Positions 54,601 through 63,887 of a DNA stretch of 64,000 bases are shown here, one piece after another (within the stretch, counting starts at the first letter, position 1; each line of letters starts with the position of its first letter). The position numbers and the translations under genes are program-made. The notes under the pieces are model-generated. The model saw only the letters and a program-made list of their open reading frames with translations. It did no database searches and was not told the origin of the DNA. Source of the DNA: Candidatus Accumulibacter regalis (GTDB lineage: Bacteria > Pseudomonadota > Gammaproteobacteria > Burkholderiales > Rhodocyclaceae). The DNA lies in NCBI GenBank assembly GCA_000585075.1, contig JEMY01000038.1, positions 1 to 64,000 of the forward strand, written 5' to 3'.

Positions 54601-56097
54601 TCAGGCAAAGCCGGTGCGCGTGGTGGCTGCCGGTATCGGCAAGCGAGACGGCTGCAGGCGACGCAGCGGGAAAACGATCCTGGCAATACAGCCGCACGCC
54701 GCTTCTCCACCCGCGTCGCCGGTCTTCGGACGCAGGCTGGCTGCAGCCTGATGGACCTCGGCAATTTCGCGAACGATGGCCAGGCCCAGGCCGCTTCCCT
54801 CGCCATCGCTGCCGTCGGCCCGATAAAAGCGGTCGAAGACCTTGTGTGAATCGTCGTCGGAAATACCGCTGCCACTGTCTTCGATCTCGAGCAGGGCAAA
54901 ATCGCCCTGCCCGAACACCCGCGCCGTGACCCGCCCTCCGGCGGGCGTATAGCGCAGGGCATTGTCGAGCAGGTTGTTGATCATCTCGCGCAAGAGAAAG
55001 GCGTTGCCGACAATCGGCACCGGACCGGCCGGTTCGTAACCCAGATCGATGCGCTTCTCGAGCGCCTGCACGACCCAGGTTTCGACGATTTCGCGCAGCA
55101 ACTGCTCAAGGTCGAGTGGCACCAGCGTTTGCTGCGAATGCCCGCTCGCCTCGGCCCGCGCCAGCGCCAGCAACTGGTCGACCAGGTGCGAGGCGCGATC
55201 GACGCCGGTGAGAATCTGCCTCAGCGCGTGCCGCAACTCGGCCGGGTCACGCTCACCCATGGCCAGCTGCGCTTGCGTCTTCAGGCCGGTCAGCGGCGTT
55301 CGCATCTGGTGTGCGGCGTTGGCGATGAACCGGCGCTGTGCTTCGACGTTGTTCTGCATTCGCGCCAGCATCGAATTGAAAGCTTCGGTCAGCGGTCGCA
55401 GCTCCTCGGGGACGCGACTCAGCGAAATCGGCGAGAGGTCTGCTTCGCGACGCGCTTCGATACGGTTACGCAAGCGGGTCAACGGACGCAGTCCCTGCGA
55501 CAGCCCGAACCAGACGAGCACGACCGCCAAAGGGATGATCACGAACTGCGGCAGGATCACGCTGGCAATGATCTTGTTCGCCAGCTGGGAACGCTTCTCA
55601 GTCGTTTCGCCGACCTCAATCAGAACGCGATGGGTCGGCGAGCCCGGGCTGGCGAAGACATAGGTATAAGCGACGCGCAACGTCTGGCCGCGGTACTCGT
55701 CATCACGGAAATGAACCTCGCCCGACTCGACGCTCCCCAGGCCGGCAGGCAAGGGCGGCACCGGCAGTTCGGGATCTCCGACAACCAGGGTGCCGTCAGC
55801 GTCAATGAGGTGAAAATAGACGTTGTCGATCTCGTCGGAACGCAGAAAAAGCTGCGCCAGGCCGGGCATCGCCAGCTGCGGACGCCCGTCGGCGAAGGTA
55901 ATCTGGCGCGATATCGCCGCCACATGTTCGCGCAGCGACTGATCATAGGGGAAGCTGGCAACGCTGTTGGCAAAGTAATGGGTGAAAGCGATGCTGATCG
56001 GCCACACGAAGAGGAGCGGTGCAAGCATCCAGTCCAGGATCTCGCCGAACAGCGAGCGCTGGACGTCAGGGTCTCGTTTCTTCCGCAGGTTTCTCAA
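54601..56097 (-). CDS. TctE-like sensor histidine kinase
   Basis: Inner-membrane kinase of about 498 residues. A hydrophobic helix follows RSLFGEILDWMLAPLLFVW. A periplasmic sensing region of about 120 residues (beginning SVASFPYDQSL) resembles the 2CSK/TctE N-terminal domain. The second helix is near 195-215. The phosphoacceptor His is in NAAHQMRTPLTGLK, and the ATPase motifs are NNLLDNALRYTP and GSGLGLAIV. The start is uncertain: a TTG at 56097 overlaps the regulator end by 32 bases and keeps the family N-terminus, while ATG at 56028 would cut into the first helix. TctE kinases sense carboxylates; the ligand here is unknown. Confidence 0.85.
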   Translation of the reverse strand: MRNLRKKRDPDVQRSLFGEILDWMLAPLLFVWPISIAFTHYFANSVASFPYDQSLREHVAAISRQITFADGRPQLAMPGLAQLFLRSDEIDNVYFHLIDADGTLVVGDPELPVPPLPAGLGSVESGEVHFRDDEYRGQTLRVAYTYVFASPGSPTHRVLIEVGETTEKRSQLANKIIASVILPQFVIIPLAVVLVWFGLSQGLRPLTRLRNRIEARREADLSPISLSRVPEELRPLTEAFNSMLARMQNNVEAQRRFIANAAHQMRTPLTGLKTQAQLAMGERDPAELRHALRQILTGVDRASHLVDQLLALARAEASGHSQQTLVPLDLEQLLREIVETWVVQALEKRIDLGYEPAGPVPIVGNAFLLREMINNLLDNALRYTPAGGRVTARVFGQGDFALLEIEDSGSGISDDDSHKVFDRFYRADGSDGEGSGLGLAIVREIAEVHQAAASLRPKTGDAGGEAACGCIARIVFPLRRLQPSRLPIPAATTRTGFA

Positions 56098-56746
56098 GAT
56101 AGTATCCGAGGCCGCGCACGGTCGTGATATTGACACCCGTCGCTTCGAGCTTCTTGCGCAAGCGATGGATATAGACCTCGATGGCATTGTGGCTCACTTC
56201 CTCGCCCCAGCCACAGAGATGATCGACCAGCTGGTCCTTGCTCACCAGCCGTTTGGTACGCGAGAGGAGAATCTCCAGCAGGCCGAGCTCGCGCGCGGAA
56301 AGGTCGAGCATCTCGCCATCGACCATCGCGCAGCGGTCGGTCTGGTCAAAGGTCAGCAAGCCACACTGGATGAGACGTGCCGTCCCCGAAGAGCGACGGC
56401 TCAGCGCACGCACACGCGCCTCCAGCTCCGGCAGTTCGAACGGCTTGGCCATGTAGTCGTCGGCACCCAGGTCAAGCCCCTTGACGCGGTCGTCAATGCC
56501 GTCAAGCGCGGTCAGGATCAATACCGGGGTGCTCGACTTGCGGGCACGCAGCCGCCGCAGCACGTCCAGCCCGGGCAACTTTGGCAGGCCCAGATCGAGA
56601 ATCACCAGATCGTAGACGTTGGTCATCAAAGCCGTATCGGCGTCGATTCCCGTATAGGCGCAGTCGACTGCGTAGCCCGCCTTGCGCAGCGAGCGGCTAA
56701 GGCCATCGGCAATGATTCGGTCGTCTTCAGCAAGAAGGATGCGCAT
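56066..56746 (-). CDS. TctD/QseB-like response regulator
   Basis: OmpR-family regulator of 226 residues. The receiver domain has EDD near residue 8, phosphoacceptor Asp51 (VILDLGLP), Thr79 and Lys101. The winged-helix output domain ends TTVRGLGYYLEKP. It precedes and overlaps the sensor kinase gene. The family closest in pattern is TctD/QseB; targets are not deducible. Confidence 0.88.
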   Translation of the reverse strand: MRILLAEDDRIIADGLSRSLRKAGYAVDCAYTGIDADTALMTNVYDLVILDLGLPKLPGLDVLRRLRARKSSTPVLILTALDGIDDRVKGLDLGADDYMAKPFELPELEARVRALSRRSSGTARLIQCGLLTFDQTDRCAMVDGEMLDLSARELGLLEILLSRTKRLVSKDQLVDHLCGWGEEVSHNAIEVYIHRLRKKLEATGVNITTVRGLGYYLEKPAEETRP

Positions 56747-56859
56747 CGATCTCGGTTCGTTGCCTGGCGTACGTAAGCTGCCTGTAAGCCCCCGCTTTTA
56801 GGCTACGCACGCTGTTCTCCATTTCATGGTCTTCGGAGTTCTGGTTGCGACCGGAACTT

Positions 56860-56903
56860 GGGGAGTGTCCGGGTACCGCCCTGGGCACTCCCCACCATTT
56901 TTT
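56860..56903 (+). terminator. Intrinsic terminator on the plus strand without an annotated gene
   Basis: GGGGAGTG (56860-56867) pairs with CACTCCCC (56886-56893), and six T residues follow at 56898-56903. On the plus strand there is no upstream gene, since the response regulator points the other way. It may therefore end a small RNA. The rest of the 56747-57080 gap shows no supported gene. Confidence 0.7.
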
Positions 56904-57080
56904 GCCGACCCTGCCGCGGCGCCGAAACCAACGTCATGCTACGGGACGGGCGGCCGCCGGGGACACGATGGCCCCGCTTTCCGTGCGAGTGTAACAAAAA
57001 ACCCTCGCCTGTCGTGGCCTTCCGAAAGTCATGCCGACGTCTTGACGAATCGCCGACGGCCTCGCCTATTCGCCTGCGAT

Positions 57081-58259
57081 TCAGGCCTTGCCGCGCTTGA
57101 GCCAGGTTTCTGCCAGGCGTACCCAGTAACTGATGCCGAGCGGCAGGATTTCGTCGTTGAAGTCGTAGTGGGGATTGTGCAGGGTGCAGCCGCCGCTGCC
57201 AGGACCGTTGCCCAGCCAGACGTAACAACCCGGCTTCTCAGCCAGCATGTAGGCGAAGTCTTCGGCGCCCATCGACGGCAGCTCATCGACCCGCAGCTTG
57301 TCGGCGCCGAGCAAATCCCTGACCACCTGACGACAGACTTCGCTTTCCGCAGCGCTATTGACCGTTGCCGGATAGCGGTGGTCGAAGCGCACCGAGATCT
57401 GCGCACCAAAGGCGCTGGCCATGCCGGTGCACAGGCGCTCGACGGCGCGCTCGACCAGCACCTGTGTTTCGCCATTGAAGCTGCGGATCGTGCCACGCAG
57501 GACGGCATCGTCGGGAATGATGTTCCACGCCTCACCGCCGTGCATCTGAGTGACGCTGACGACAGCCGACTCGCAAGGGTGGACGTTGCGCGCCACGACG
57601 GTCTGCAAGGCGAGCACCAGCTGGCTGCTGACGACCAGCGTGTCGACACCCTGATGCGGCATCGCGGCATGGCAACCGTGCCCACGCACCCAGATCTCGA
57701 AGGCGCACGTCCCGGCCATCACCGGCCCCGGCATCACCGCCATTTCGCCAACCGGGATTCCGGGCCAGTTGTGCAGGCCAAACACGGCGTCCATCGGAAA
57801 CTTCTCGAACAGGCCGTCGGCAATCATCACCGCAGCCCCTCCCTCCGACTCCTCGGCAGGCTGGAAGATGAAATGCACGCTGCCGTCAAAATCGAGCTCG
57901 TCGACGTGCCCGGCCATGTAGCGCGCGGCGCCGAGCAGCATCGCTGTATGGCCGTCGTGACCACAGGCGTGCATCAGGCCTGCGGCGGTCGAGCGGTGCG
58001 AAAAGTCGTTCTTCTCGAGCAGCGGCAGCGCATCCATGTCGGCGCGCAGGCCAATCGCCCGCCCGCTGCTGCCTTTGCGCAGCGTCGCCACGACGCCCGT
58101 CTGCGCCAGCCCACGATGAACCTGCAGGCCGTAGCTGCTCAGCTCGCGCGCGACCAGATCGGCGGTGCGCAACTCATTGAAAGCAAGCTCCGGGTGCGCG
58201 TGAATGTCGCGCCGGATGGCCGCCAGCTCGTCGACAAAGGGAATATCAAAAAGACTCAT
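57081..58259 (-). CDS. M20 family metal-dependent amidohydrolase
   Basis: Cytoplasmic hydrolase of 392 residues. IRRDIHAHPELAFNE, GLRADMDALPL, HACGHDGHTAMLLGAA, FQPAEESEGGA and a late PSMGAEDFAYML carry the zinc ligands of the M20 peptidase/hippurate hydrolase group. Members remove N-acyl groups from amino acids or peptides; the substrate is unknown. The ATG at 58259 gives the family N-terminus; an upstream in-frame extension overlaps the divergent rapZ region. Confidence 0.9.
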   Translation of the reverse strand: MSLFDIPFVDELAAIRRDIHAHPELAFNELRTADLVARELSSYGLQVHRGLAQTGVVATLRKGSSGRAIGLRADMDALPLLEKNDFSHRSTAAGLMHACGHDGHTAMLLGAARYMAGHVDELDFDGSVHFIFQPAEESEGGAAVMIADGLFEKFPMDAVFGLHNWPGIPVGEMAVMPGPVMAGTCAFEIWVRGHGCHAAMPHQGVDTLVVSSQLVLALQTVVARNVHPCESAVVSVTQMHGGEAWNIIPDDAVLRGTIRSFNGETQVLVERAVERLCTGMASAFGAQISVRFDHRYPATVNSAAESEVCRQVVRDLLGADKLRVDELPSMGAEDFAYMLAEKPGCYVWLGNGPGSGGCTLHNPHYDFNDEILPLGISYWVRLAETWLKRGKA

Positions 58260-58341
58260 GAGCCTGACCAGAAAAATTGGAAAATCGAGTGTATGCCAGA
58301 CTGGCTTGCTCGTGGCGGCGCGCACCGTTATCCTTGCTCAC

Positions 58342-59223
58342 ATGCATCTCGTTCTCATTAGCGGCCTCTCCGGTTCCGGCAAATCGATCGCCCTCAAAGT
58401 GCTGGAGGACGCTGACTACTACTGTGTGGACAACCTTCCCTCCCAGTTGTTGCCGCAACTGGTCGCGCAACTCGATGCGCAGGGCTATCACAAGGTCGGC
58501 GTGGTGATCGATAGTCGCGGCGGCGACAGCGTCGCCAAGCTCCCGCCACAGCTCGACGCCCTGCGCGCCAGGGATCTCGAACTGCAACTGCTGTTTCTCG
58601 ACGCGCAGGACGACACGCTGATCAAGCGCTACTCGGAAACGCGGCGCCGGCACCCGCTGGCCAGCGATCGGCTGACCCTCACCGAAGCCATTGCCGAGGA
58701 ACGTGTGCACCTGGCCGGCCTGTCCGCCATCGCGCACCACATGGATACCAGTGTCCTCAAGCCCAGCTCGCTGCGCGAGTGGGTGCGCCAGTTTGTCGCC
58801 ACCGACGACGACGCCGATCCCCGCCACGGCCTGGCGCTGCTGTTCGAATCCTTTGGCTTCAAGAACGGCATTCCGCTTGACGCCGATCTGGTATTCGACG
58901 TCCGTTGCCTGCCCAATCCCTACTACGAAGTCAACCTGCGCGCGCTGACCGGCCGTGACTTGCAGGTCGTTTCCTTTCTCGAAGCCGAACCCGAAGTCCT
59001 GCGCATGCGCAACGACATTGCCGGCTTCGTTCGTGCCTGGCTACCAGCGTACGTTCGCGACAGTCGCAATTACCTGACCGTGGCCATCGGCTGCACCGGC
59101 GGGCAGCACCGCTCGGTGTACCTCGCCGAGCGGTTGGGACGTGAATTCCGCAGCAGTGCCCGGGTACTGGTTCGGCACCGTGAATTGGCGCCGCCGCCGA
59201 TGGCCGCTCTCGACATCCCGTAA
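58342..59223 (+). CDS. rapZ: RNase adaptor protein RapZ
   Basis: Protein of 293 residues. The N-terminal kinase-like domain has Walker A GLSGSGKS (8-15) and DADYYCVDNLP. The C-terminal domain with VDFDVRCLPNPYY-like and GCTGGQHRSVYLAE motifs binds small RNAs. In E. coli it delivers the GlmZ sRNA to RNase E to control amino-sugar synthesis and senses glucosamine-6-phosphate. The classical neighbours ptsN/hprK are not in this window. The stop overlaps the next start (TAATG). Confidence 0.95.
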   Translation: MHLVLISGLSGSGKSIALKVLEDADYYCVDNLPSQLLPQLVAQLDAQGYHKVGVVIDSRGGDSVAKLPPQLDALRARDLELQLLFLDAQDDTLIKRYSETRRRHPLASDRLTLTEAIAEERVHLAGLSAIAHHMDTSVLKPSSLREWVRQFVATDDDADPRHGLALLFESFGFKNGIPLDADLVFDVRCLPNPYYEVNLRALTGRDLQVVSFLEAEPEVLRMRNDIAGFVRAWLPAYVRDSRNYLTVAIGCTGGQHRSVYLAERLGREFRSSARVLVRHRELAPPPMAALDIP

Positions 59224-59597
59224 TGCTCTGGCTCGGGCTGTTCAAGCCCGGCGACTGGCTGATCGTGGCGCTGGGCCTGGCCCTCTGCGCCACCGCTTTC
59301 CCGCTCGCCTGGCAGGCCGGCGCTGCTGAAAAAGCGATCGTCCGGCGTGGCGGCGAAGTCTTCTCGGCGCTCGACCTGTCGCGCAATCGCCGCATTGATG
59401 TCCCAGGCCCCTTGGGCGTCACGACGGTGGTCGTCGAGCAGCGTCGTGTGCGCATCGCTGCGGATCCTGGCCCACGCCAGTACTGCGTGCGCCAGGGCTG
59501 GCTATCGCGGCCCGGAGAGATCGCCATCTGCGCTCCGAACCAGGTCAGTGTCGAAGTGCAGGGAAGCAGGCAGCCTTACGATTCGCTGTCCTACTGA
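59223..59597 (+). CDS. NusG domain II-containing membrane protein
   Basis: Protein of 124 residues. A membrane anchor near residues 10-32 follows FKPGDWLIVA. The NusG_II domain has the family pattern DVPGPLGVTTVVVEQRRVR, then DPGPRQYCVRQGWLSRPGE and ICAPNQVSVEVQG. Such proteins occur beside FMN-transfer or thiamine-lipoprotein genes in some genomes; the role is unknown. Coupled to rapZ through the overlapping TAATG. Confidence 0.85.
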   Translation: MLWLGLFKPGDWLIVALGLALCATAFPLAWQAGAAEKAIVRRGGEVFSALDLSRNRRIDVPGPLGVTTVVVEQRRVRIAADPGPRQYCVRQGWLSRPGEIAICAPNQVSVEVQGSRQPYDSLSY

Positions 59598-59661
59598 ATG
59601 CGGAGCGCCATGGCCGTTCCTGTGTGACGAATGCCCTGGTTTTGCAGACAGCGATCCGCGT

Positions 59662-59667
59662 TATAAT
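59662..59667 (+). promoter_or_regulatory. TATAAT -10 element of ahcY
   Basis: Perfect TATAAT. The expected transcript start, about seven bases downstream, falls just before the riboswitch, supporting its use. No strong -35 box is apparent. Confidence 0.6.
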
Positions 59668-59678
59668 GGCAAGCCTAA

Positions 59679-59750
59679 TCCGAGGGGCGCTGCAGGGCTG
59701 TCGTTCGACAGTTTCAGGCTCGGATTTCTCAAACGGCGCTCATCCAACCA
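59679..59750 (+). ncRNA. S-adenosylhomocysteine (SAH) riboswitch
   Basis: The sequence matches the SAH riboswitch core. CCGAGGGGCGCTGCAGGG is followed by a variable hairpin (CTGTCG and CGACAG), CAGGCTCGGA closing the first stem, and GGCGCTCATCC forming the pseudoknot with GAGGGGCGC. It lies between the TATAAT and the ahcY start. SAH binding turns on ahcY in known cases. A further inverted repeat, CCCATGCC/GGCATGGG (59752-59768), may be part of the expression platform. Confidence 0.92.
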
Positions 59751-59850
59751 ACCCATGCCGGGCATGGGAAGCGGGGTGGGCCCAGGCTGAAGTCCTTCAG
59801 TAAGGCACGCTCCGGCTTCCTTGCCCGTCAAAGTTCCGAAGGAGCCACCT

Positions 59851-61263
59851 GTGCTGGACGCTTTTAGCAAGACCCAAGACTACGTCATTGCCGACCTCGG
59901 CCTCGCCGACTGGGGCCGCAAGGAAATACGCATCGCCGAAACCGAAATGCCTGGCCTGATGGCGATTCGCGAAGAATTCGCCGCCGCCAAGACGCTGCAG
60001 GGTGCCCGCATCACCGGTTCGCTGCACATGACCATTCAGACCGCCGTACTGATCGAAACGCTGACCGCCCTCGGCGCCGAAGTGCGCTGGGCGTCGTGCA
60101 ACATCTTCTCGACCCAGGACCATGCCGCCGCCGCCATCGCCGCATCCGGCGTACCGGTATTCGCCGTCAAGGGCGAATCGCTGACCGATTACTGGGACTA
60201 CACGCACCGTATCTTCGAGTGGCCCGACGGCGGTTTCAGCAACATGATCCTCGACGATGGCGGCGACGCGACGCTGCTCCTGCACCTCGGCGCCAGAGCC
60301 GAAAAGGACCTCTCGGTGCTCGCCAAGCCGACTTCCGAAGAAGAGACCATTCTCTTCGCGGCAATCAAGGCCAAGCTGGCCAGCGATCCTGCCTGGTACT
60401 CGGTCCGCCTGGCGGCGGTCAAGGGGGTCACCGAAGAAACCACCACCGGTGTGCATCGTCTTTACCAGATGCACGCCAAGGGTGAGCTGCGCTTCCCGGC
60501 GATCAACGTCAATGATTCGGTCACCAAATCGAAGTTCGACAATCTCTACGGCTGCCGCGAATCGCTGGTCGACGGCATCAAGCGCGCCACTGACGTGATG
60601 ATCGCCGGCAAGATTGCCCTGATTGCCGGCTACGGCGACGTCGGCAAGGGCTCCGCCCAGGCCATGCGCGCCCTCTCGGCGCAGGTCTGGGTGACCGAGA
60701 TCGACCCGATCTGTGCGCTGCAGGCAGCCATGGAAGGCTTCCGGGTAGTGACCATGGACTACGCTGCCGACAAGGCCGACATCTTCGTCACCTGCACCGG
60801 CAACTATCACGTCATCGACCATGGGCACATGGCCAGGATGAAGAATCAGGCCATCGTCTGCAACATCGGGCACTTCGACAACGAAATCGACGTCGCCTCG
60901 GTCGAGGGTTACGACTGGGAAGAGATCAAGCCACAGGTCGACCATGTCATCTTTCCCGACGGCAAGCGCATCATCCTGCTGGCCAAGGGTCGCCTGGTCA
61001 ACCTTGGCTGCGGCACCGGCCACCCCTCGTACGTGATGAGTTCGTCGTTCGCCAACCAGACCATCGCCCAGATCGAGCTGTTCACGCGTACCGCCGATTA
61101 TCCGGTCGGCGTCTATACGCTGCCCAAGCATCTCGACGAAAAGGTCGCCCGCCTGCAGCTCAAGACGCTGAACGCGCAGCTCAGCGAATTGAGCGATGCG
61201 CAAGCCGCGTACATCGGTGTCGCCAAGAATGGTCCCTACAAACCGGACCACTACCGCTACTGA
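59851..61263 (+). CDS. ahcY: S-adenosylhomocysteine hydrolase
   Basis: NAD-dependent enzyme of 470 residues splitting S-adenosylhomocysteine to adenosine and homocysteine. [31 protein letters not shown], the NAD-binding [14 protein letters not shown] and a C-terminal KPDHYRY are diagnostic. The GTG start at 59851 lies six bases after GAAGGAG; an earlier in-frame TTG is less likely. Directly regulated by the upstream SAH riboswitch. With metF downstream it forms a methyl-cycle unit. Confidence 0.97.
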   Translation: MLDAFSKTQDYVIADLGLADWGRKEIRIAETEMPGLMAIREEFAAAKTLQGARITGSLHMTIQTAVLIETLTALGAEVRWASCNIFSTQDHAAAAIAASGVPVFAVKGESLTDYWDYTHRIFEWPDGGFSNMILDDGGDATLLLHLGARAEKDLSVLAKPTSEEETILFAAIKAKLASDPAWYSVRLAAVKGVTEETTTGVHRLYQMHAKGELRFPAINVNDSVTKSKFDNLYGCRESLVDGIKRATDVMIAGKIALIAGYGDVGKGSAQAMRALSAQVWVTEIDPICALQAAMEGFRVVTMDYAADKADIFVTCTGNYHVIDHGHMARMKNQAIVCNIGHFDNEIDVASVEGYDWEEIKPQVDHVIFPDGKRIILLAKGRLVNLGCGTGHPSYVMSSSFANQTIAQIELFTRTADYPVGVYTLPKHLDEKVARLQLKTLNAQLSELSDAQAAYIGVAKNGPYKPDHYRY

Positions 61264-61290
61264 TGCCCGCTACCAACAGGGGCGATCGTC

Positions 61291-61644
61291 ATGCGACTGA
61301 TCCTGCTCTGGCTGCTCAACGCCTGCGCGCTGCTTGCCGTCGCCTATCTGATGCCCGCGTCGATACAGCTGGCATCGTTTGCGGCGGCACTGATCGCCGC
61401 CTTGTTACTGGGGCTGGTGAACACCGTCTTGCGGCCCCTGTTGGTTCTGCTCACCCTCCCGGTCACGCTGCTGACCTTCGGCCTCTTCCTGTTCGTGGTC
61501 AACGGCCTGATGTTCTGGCTGGCCGGTTCACTGCTCGAAGGCTTCGTCGTCAACGGCTTCTGGCCGGGCGTCTTCGGAGCGCTGCTGTACAGCATCATCG
61601 CGTCGCTACTTTCCTCCCTGTTGGCTGCCCGCAAGGGCAAGTGA
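61291..61644 (+). CDS. Phage holin family 4-type small membrane protein
   Basis: Protein of 117 residues with four hydrophobic segments. Family features are LLLGLVNTVLRPLLVLLTLP, FGLFLFVVNGLMFWLAG and FWPGVFGALLYSIIASLLS. The pattern fits PF04020 (phage holin family 4/superfamily IV), whose cellular members are of unknown function and not phage derived. It sits between ahcY and metF, an arrangement seen in related bacteria, so it is probably part of the same transcript. Confidence 0.85.
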   Translation: MRLILLWLLNACALLAVAYLMPASIQLASFAAALIAALLLGLVNTVLRPLLVLLTLPVTLLTFGLFLFVVNGLMFWLAGSLLEGFVVNGFWPGVFGALLYSIIASLLSSLLAARKGK

Positions 61645-61654
61645 TGGTCTCCCC

Positions 61655-62494
61655 ATGACACAGCACAAGCGTACTTTCAGCCTCGAACTTTTCCCCCCGC
61701 AAACGCCCGAAGGCGCCGAGAAGCTGCGCGCCGCGCGTGCCCGCATGGCCGCGCTCAAGCCCCGCTTCTTCTCGGTCACTTTCGGCGCTGGTGGCTCGAC
61801 CCGCGACCGGACGCTCGAAACGGTGCTCGACATCCAGGGCGAAGGCCACCAGGCAGCGCCGCACCTGTCGTGCATCGGCTCGACGCGCGAAAGCATTCGC
61901 AGCATCCTTGAACAGTACCGCGCGAACGGCATCCGCCATCTCGTCGCCTTGCGCGGCGACCTCCCGTCGGGGATGGCCAGGCCCGGCACTTTTCGCTACG
62001 CCAACGAGCTGGTCGAATTCATCCGCGCCGAAACCGGCGACTGGTTTCATATCGAAGTCGCCGCCTACCCCGAATACCACCCGCAGGCAAAAAGCCCGCG
62101 CGACGACCTCGTGAACTTCAAGCGCAAGCTCGACGCCGGAGCCAACTCGGCGATCACCCAGTACTTCTACAACTTCGACGCCTACGCGCACTTCATCGAC
62201 GATTGCCAGGCAATCGGCATCGACGTGCCGATCGTCCCCGGCATAATGCCGATCGCCAGCTACAGCAGCCTGGCACGCTTCTCCGACACCTGCGGTGCGG
62301 AAATACCGCGCTGGATCAGGAAGAAGCTGGAAAGCTACGGCGACGATAGCGCGTCCATCCGTGCCTTCGGCCTCGACGTGGTCAGCGGGCTTTGCCAACA
62401 ACTGCTGGCCAACGACGCACCGGGCCTGCACTTTTACACCCTCAACCAGGACGCCCTGACCACCCAGCTGTGGCAGCGCCTCCACCTTTCATAG
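61655..62494 (+). CDS. metF: Methylenetetrahydrofolate reductase
   Basis: FAD enzyme of 279 residues making 5-methyltetrahydrofolate for methionine synthesis. FSLELFPPQTPEG, SVTFGAGGSTRDRT, HLSCIGSTRESI, LRGDLPSG and QYFYNFDAYAHFI are typical, with the catalytic Glu in the first motif. It is downstream of the SAH-riboswitch-controlled ahcY, so remethylation of homocysteine is coordinated with its production. Confidence 0.97.
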   Translation: MTQHKRTFSLELFPPQTPEGAEKLRAARARMAALKPRFFSVTFGAGGSTRDRTLETVLDIQGEGHQAAPHLSCIGSTRESIRSILEQYRANGIRHLVALRGDLPSGMARPGTFRYANELVEFIRAETGDWFHIEVAAYPEYHPQAKSPRDDLVNFKRKLDAGANSAITQYFYNFDAYAHFIDDCQAIGIDVPIVPGIMPIASYSSLARFSDTCGAEIPRWIRKKLESYGDDSASIRAFGLDVVSGLCQQLLANDAPGLHFYTLNQDALTTQLWQRLHLS

Positions 62495-62504
62495 GTTTCT
62501 CAAG

Positions 62505-62855
62505 ATGGCTGCACGCGAGCTACCCGTAGTTGTCCGCTATGCTCTCGAACTCTTCGCTCCGCTCGGCACGCTGCGCGTCAAGGCAATGTTCGGCGGCTGG
62601 GGCTTTTATTGCGACGATCTGTTCTTTGCGATCGTCGCCGACGACGTCCTTTACCTCAAGGCGGATGCGCAGAGCGCCGCCACCTTCGAAGCGGTCGGCG
62701 GCAGGCCTTTTAGCGTCCTGCGCAAGGACGGCCGCAACGACACCATGAATTACTGGACGGTGCCCGAAGAGGCGATGGAGAGCGGCGAGGAAATGTTGCC
62801 CTGGGCACGTGCCGCACTGGCCGCGGCAGCGCGCAGTCGCAAGCCAGCCAAGTAG
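62505..62855 (+). CDS. TfoX N-terminal domain protein
   Basis: Protein of 116 residues corresponding only to the TfoX N-terminal domain. VKAMFGGWGFYCDDLFFAIVADDVLYLKAD is the family core, followed by NDTMNYWTVPEEAME. TfoX (Sxy) activates competence genes, but single-domain proteins of this group are uncharacterised. It starts ten bases after metF. Confidence 0.85.
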   Translation: MAARELPVVVRYALELFAPLGTLRVKAMFGGWGFYCDDLFFAIVADDVLYLKADAQSAATFEAVGGRPFSVLRKDGRNDTMNYWTVPEEAMESGEEMLPWARAALAAAARSRKPAK

Positions 62856-63048
62856 CACGCCCGCGACAGACACCGGCCGCGCCGAGCGCGAGCGAACGCC
62901 GCCCCGCGCAGGCACTCGGCGAAAGAGCAGATTTCAGGCTAGAATTGCGCGCGTCGCGCCGTCTCGCCGGCTGCACGAGGACGCGCGCACCCTGCCTGGA
63001 CTCCCGGCGAACGCGCCAGCCCGCAGCAGACCCGCCCGACGAGGATGC

Positions 63049-63327
63049 ATGAAGGACTACTACGCAGTACTGGGCGTGACCAGTGAGACGTCTATCGAAG
63101 GCGTCAAGCAGGCCTATCGCAAGAAGACGCTGCAGCTCCACCCTGACCGCAATACCGCATCTGACGCAGCGGACAGATTCCGCGACGTTCAGGAAGCCTA
63201 CGAGACGCTTTCCGACGCCACCCGGCGACACGACTACGAAGAGAACCGGCGCCGCAACCTTCTCGAGAAGCCGCTTGAAACGGCGCGGGAGATCTGGAAG
63301 AACTACCTGGAAGGAGTATTGCAGTGA
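63049..63327 (+). CDS. Short J-domain protein
   Basis: Protein of 92 residues consisting almost only of a J domain: DYYAVLGV, YRKKTLQLHPDRN with the HPD motif (residues 32-34) and VQEAYETLSDATRRHDYEE. It lacks the Gly/Phe, zinc-finger and C-terminal domains of DnaJ, so it would stimulate DnaK ATPase for a specialised partner. The stop overlaps the next gene as GTGA. The ATG at 63049 is chosen at the start of the J domain. Confidence 0.88.
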   Translation: MKDYYAVLGVTSETSIEGVKQAYRKKTLQLHPDRNTASDAADRFRDVQEAYETLSDATRRHDYEENRRRNLLEKPLETAREIWKNYLEGVLQ

Positions 63328-63887
63328 GGCTGTCGCCATTTTTTGAAGAGCTCAGCTCGGCCTACGAGGCCGAGCTCGACGACCTGTTGACCGACTCGGC
63401 GGGACACGATGTCCTCGCTCAGCGACTGCGCCTGAAGCGCAGCCAGCTTCCCGATCTGCTGCCGATGATCGAATGCAACCCGGAAATGCTGGCCGTCGCG
63501 TTTCATGGCGGAATGGATTTTCTCAGCCCGGAAGTGATGCGCGAACTGGTGGCGCAGGACCCTGAAGACCTGCCCTCGTGGGACGTTCTGGGGGAAGAAT
63601 CGGTTCGCCTGCAACCCTGGGCTGCGGAACTGGCCAAGATCGTCCTCTCCGACCCGAACGGTGAGCAGTTCCTGGTCGTCACGGCGTGTCTGGAGTACCT
63701 GCGGGCAAGCAGCAAGGGGCCATCGGAGCCAGGCGTTCGGCGGCGCGACGACTATGGCGGCTACGACGACGAACGGACCGACGCTGACGTCGAGCCCGAC
63801 AACGACGTCGATCTCGAAGAAGCGGGCGCTGACTGGCTTGCCGAACAGGGCTTTGACCGCAAAGATCGAACTTCGGGAGATAACTGA
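63324..63887 (+). CDS. Uncharacterised protein coupled to the J-domain protein
   Basis: Acidic protein of 187 residues starting with GTG inside the J-domain gene's stop. The first 125 residues look like a compact helical domain (LLPMIECNPEMLAVAFHGG, then LPSWDVLGEESVRLQPWAAEL). The last 50 are Asp/Glu-rich and probably disordered. No family was recognised. Coupling on both sides suggests it works with the J-domain protein, perhaps as its client or adaptor. Confidence 0.75.
   Translation: MRLSPFFEELSSAYEAELDDLLTDSAGHDVLAQRLRLKRSQLPDLLPMIECNPEMLAVAFHGGMDFLSPEVMRELVAQDPEDLPSWDVLGEESVRLQPWAAELAKIVLSDPNGEQFLVVTACLEYLRASSKGPSEPGVRRRDDYGGYDDERTDADVEPDNDVDLEEAGADWLAEQGFDRKDRTSGDN

Noticed and set aside
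56824-56910. Possible tRNA in the gap before the amidohydrolase gene
   Set aside because: The hairpin lacks D and T arms and a CCA-compatible acceptor stem; a T run directly follows, so it is better read as a terminator.
61291-61644. Holin-like gene taken as a sign of prophage
   Set aside because: No other phage genes are near, base composition matches neighbours, and PF04020-type proteins are common cellular proteins.
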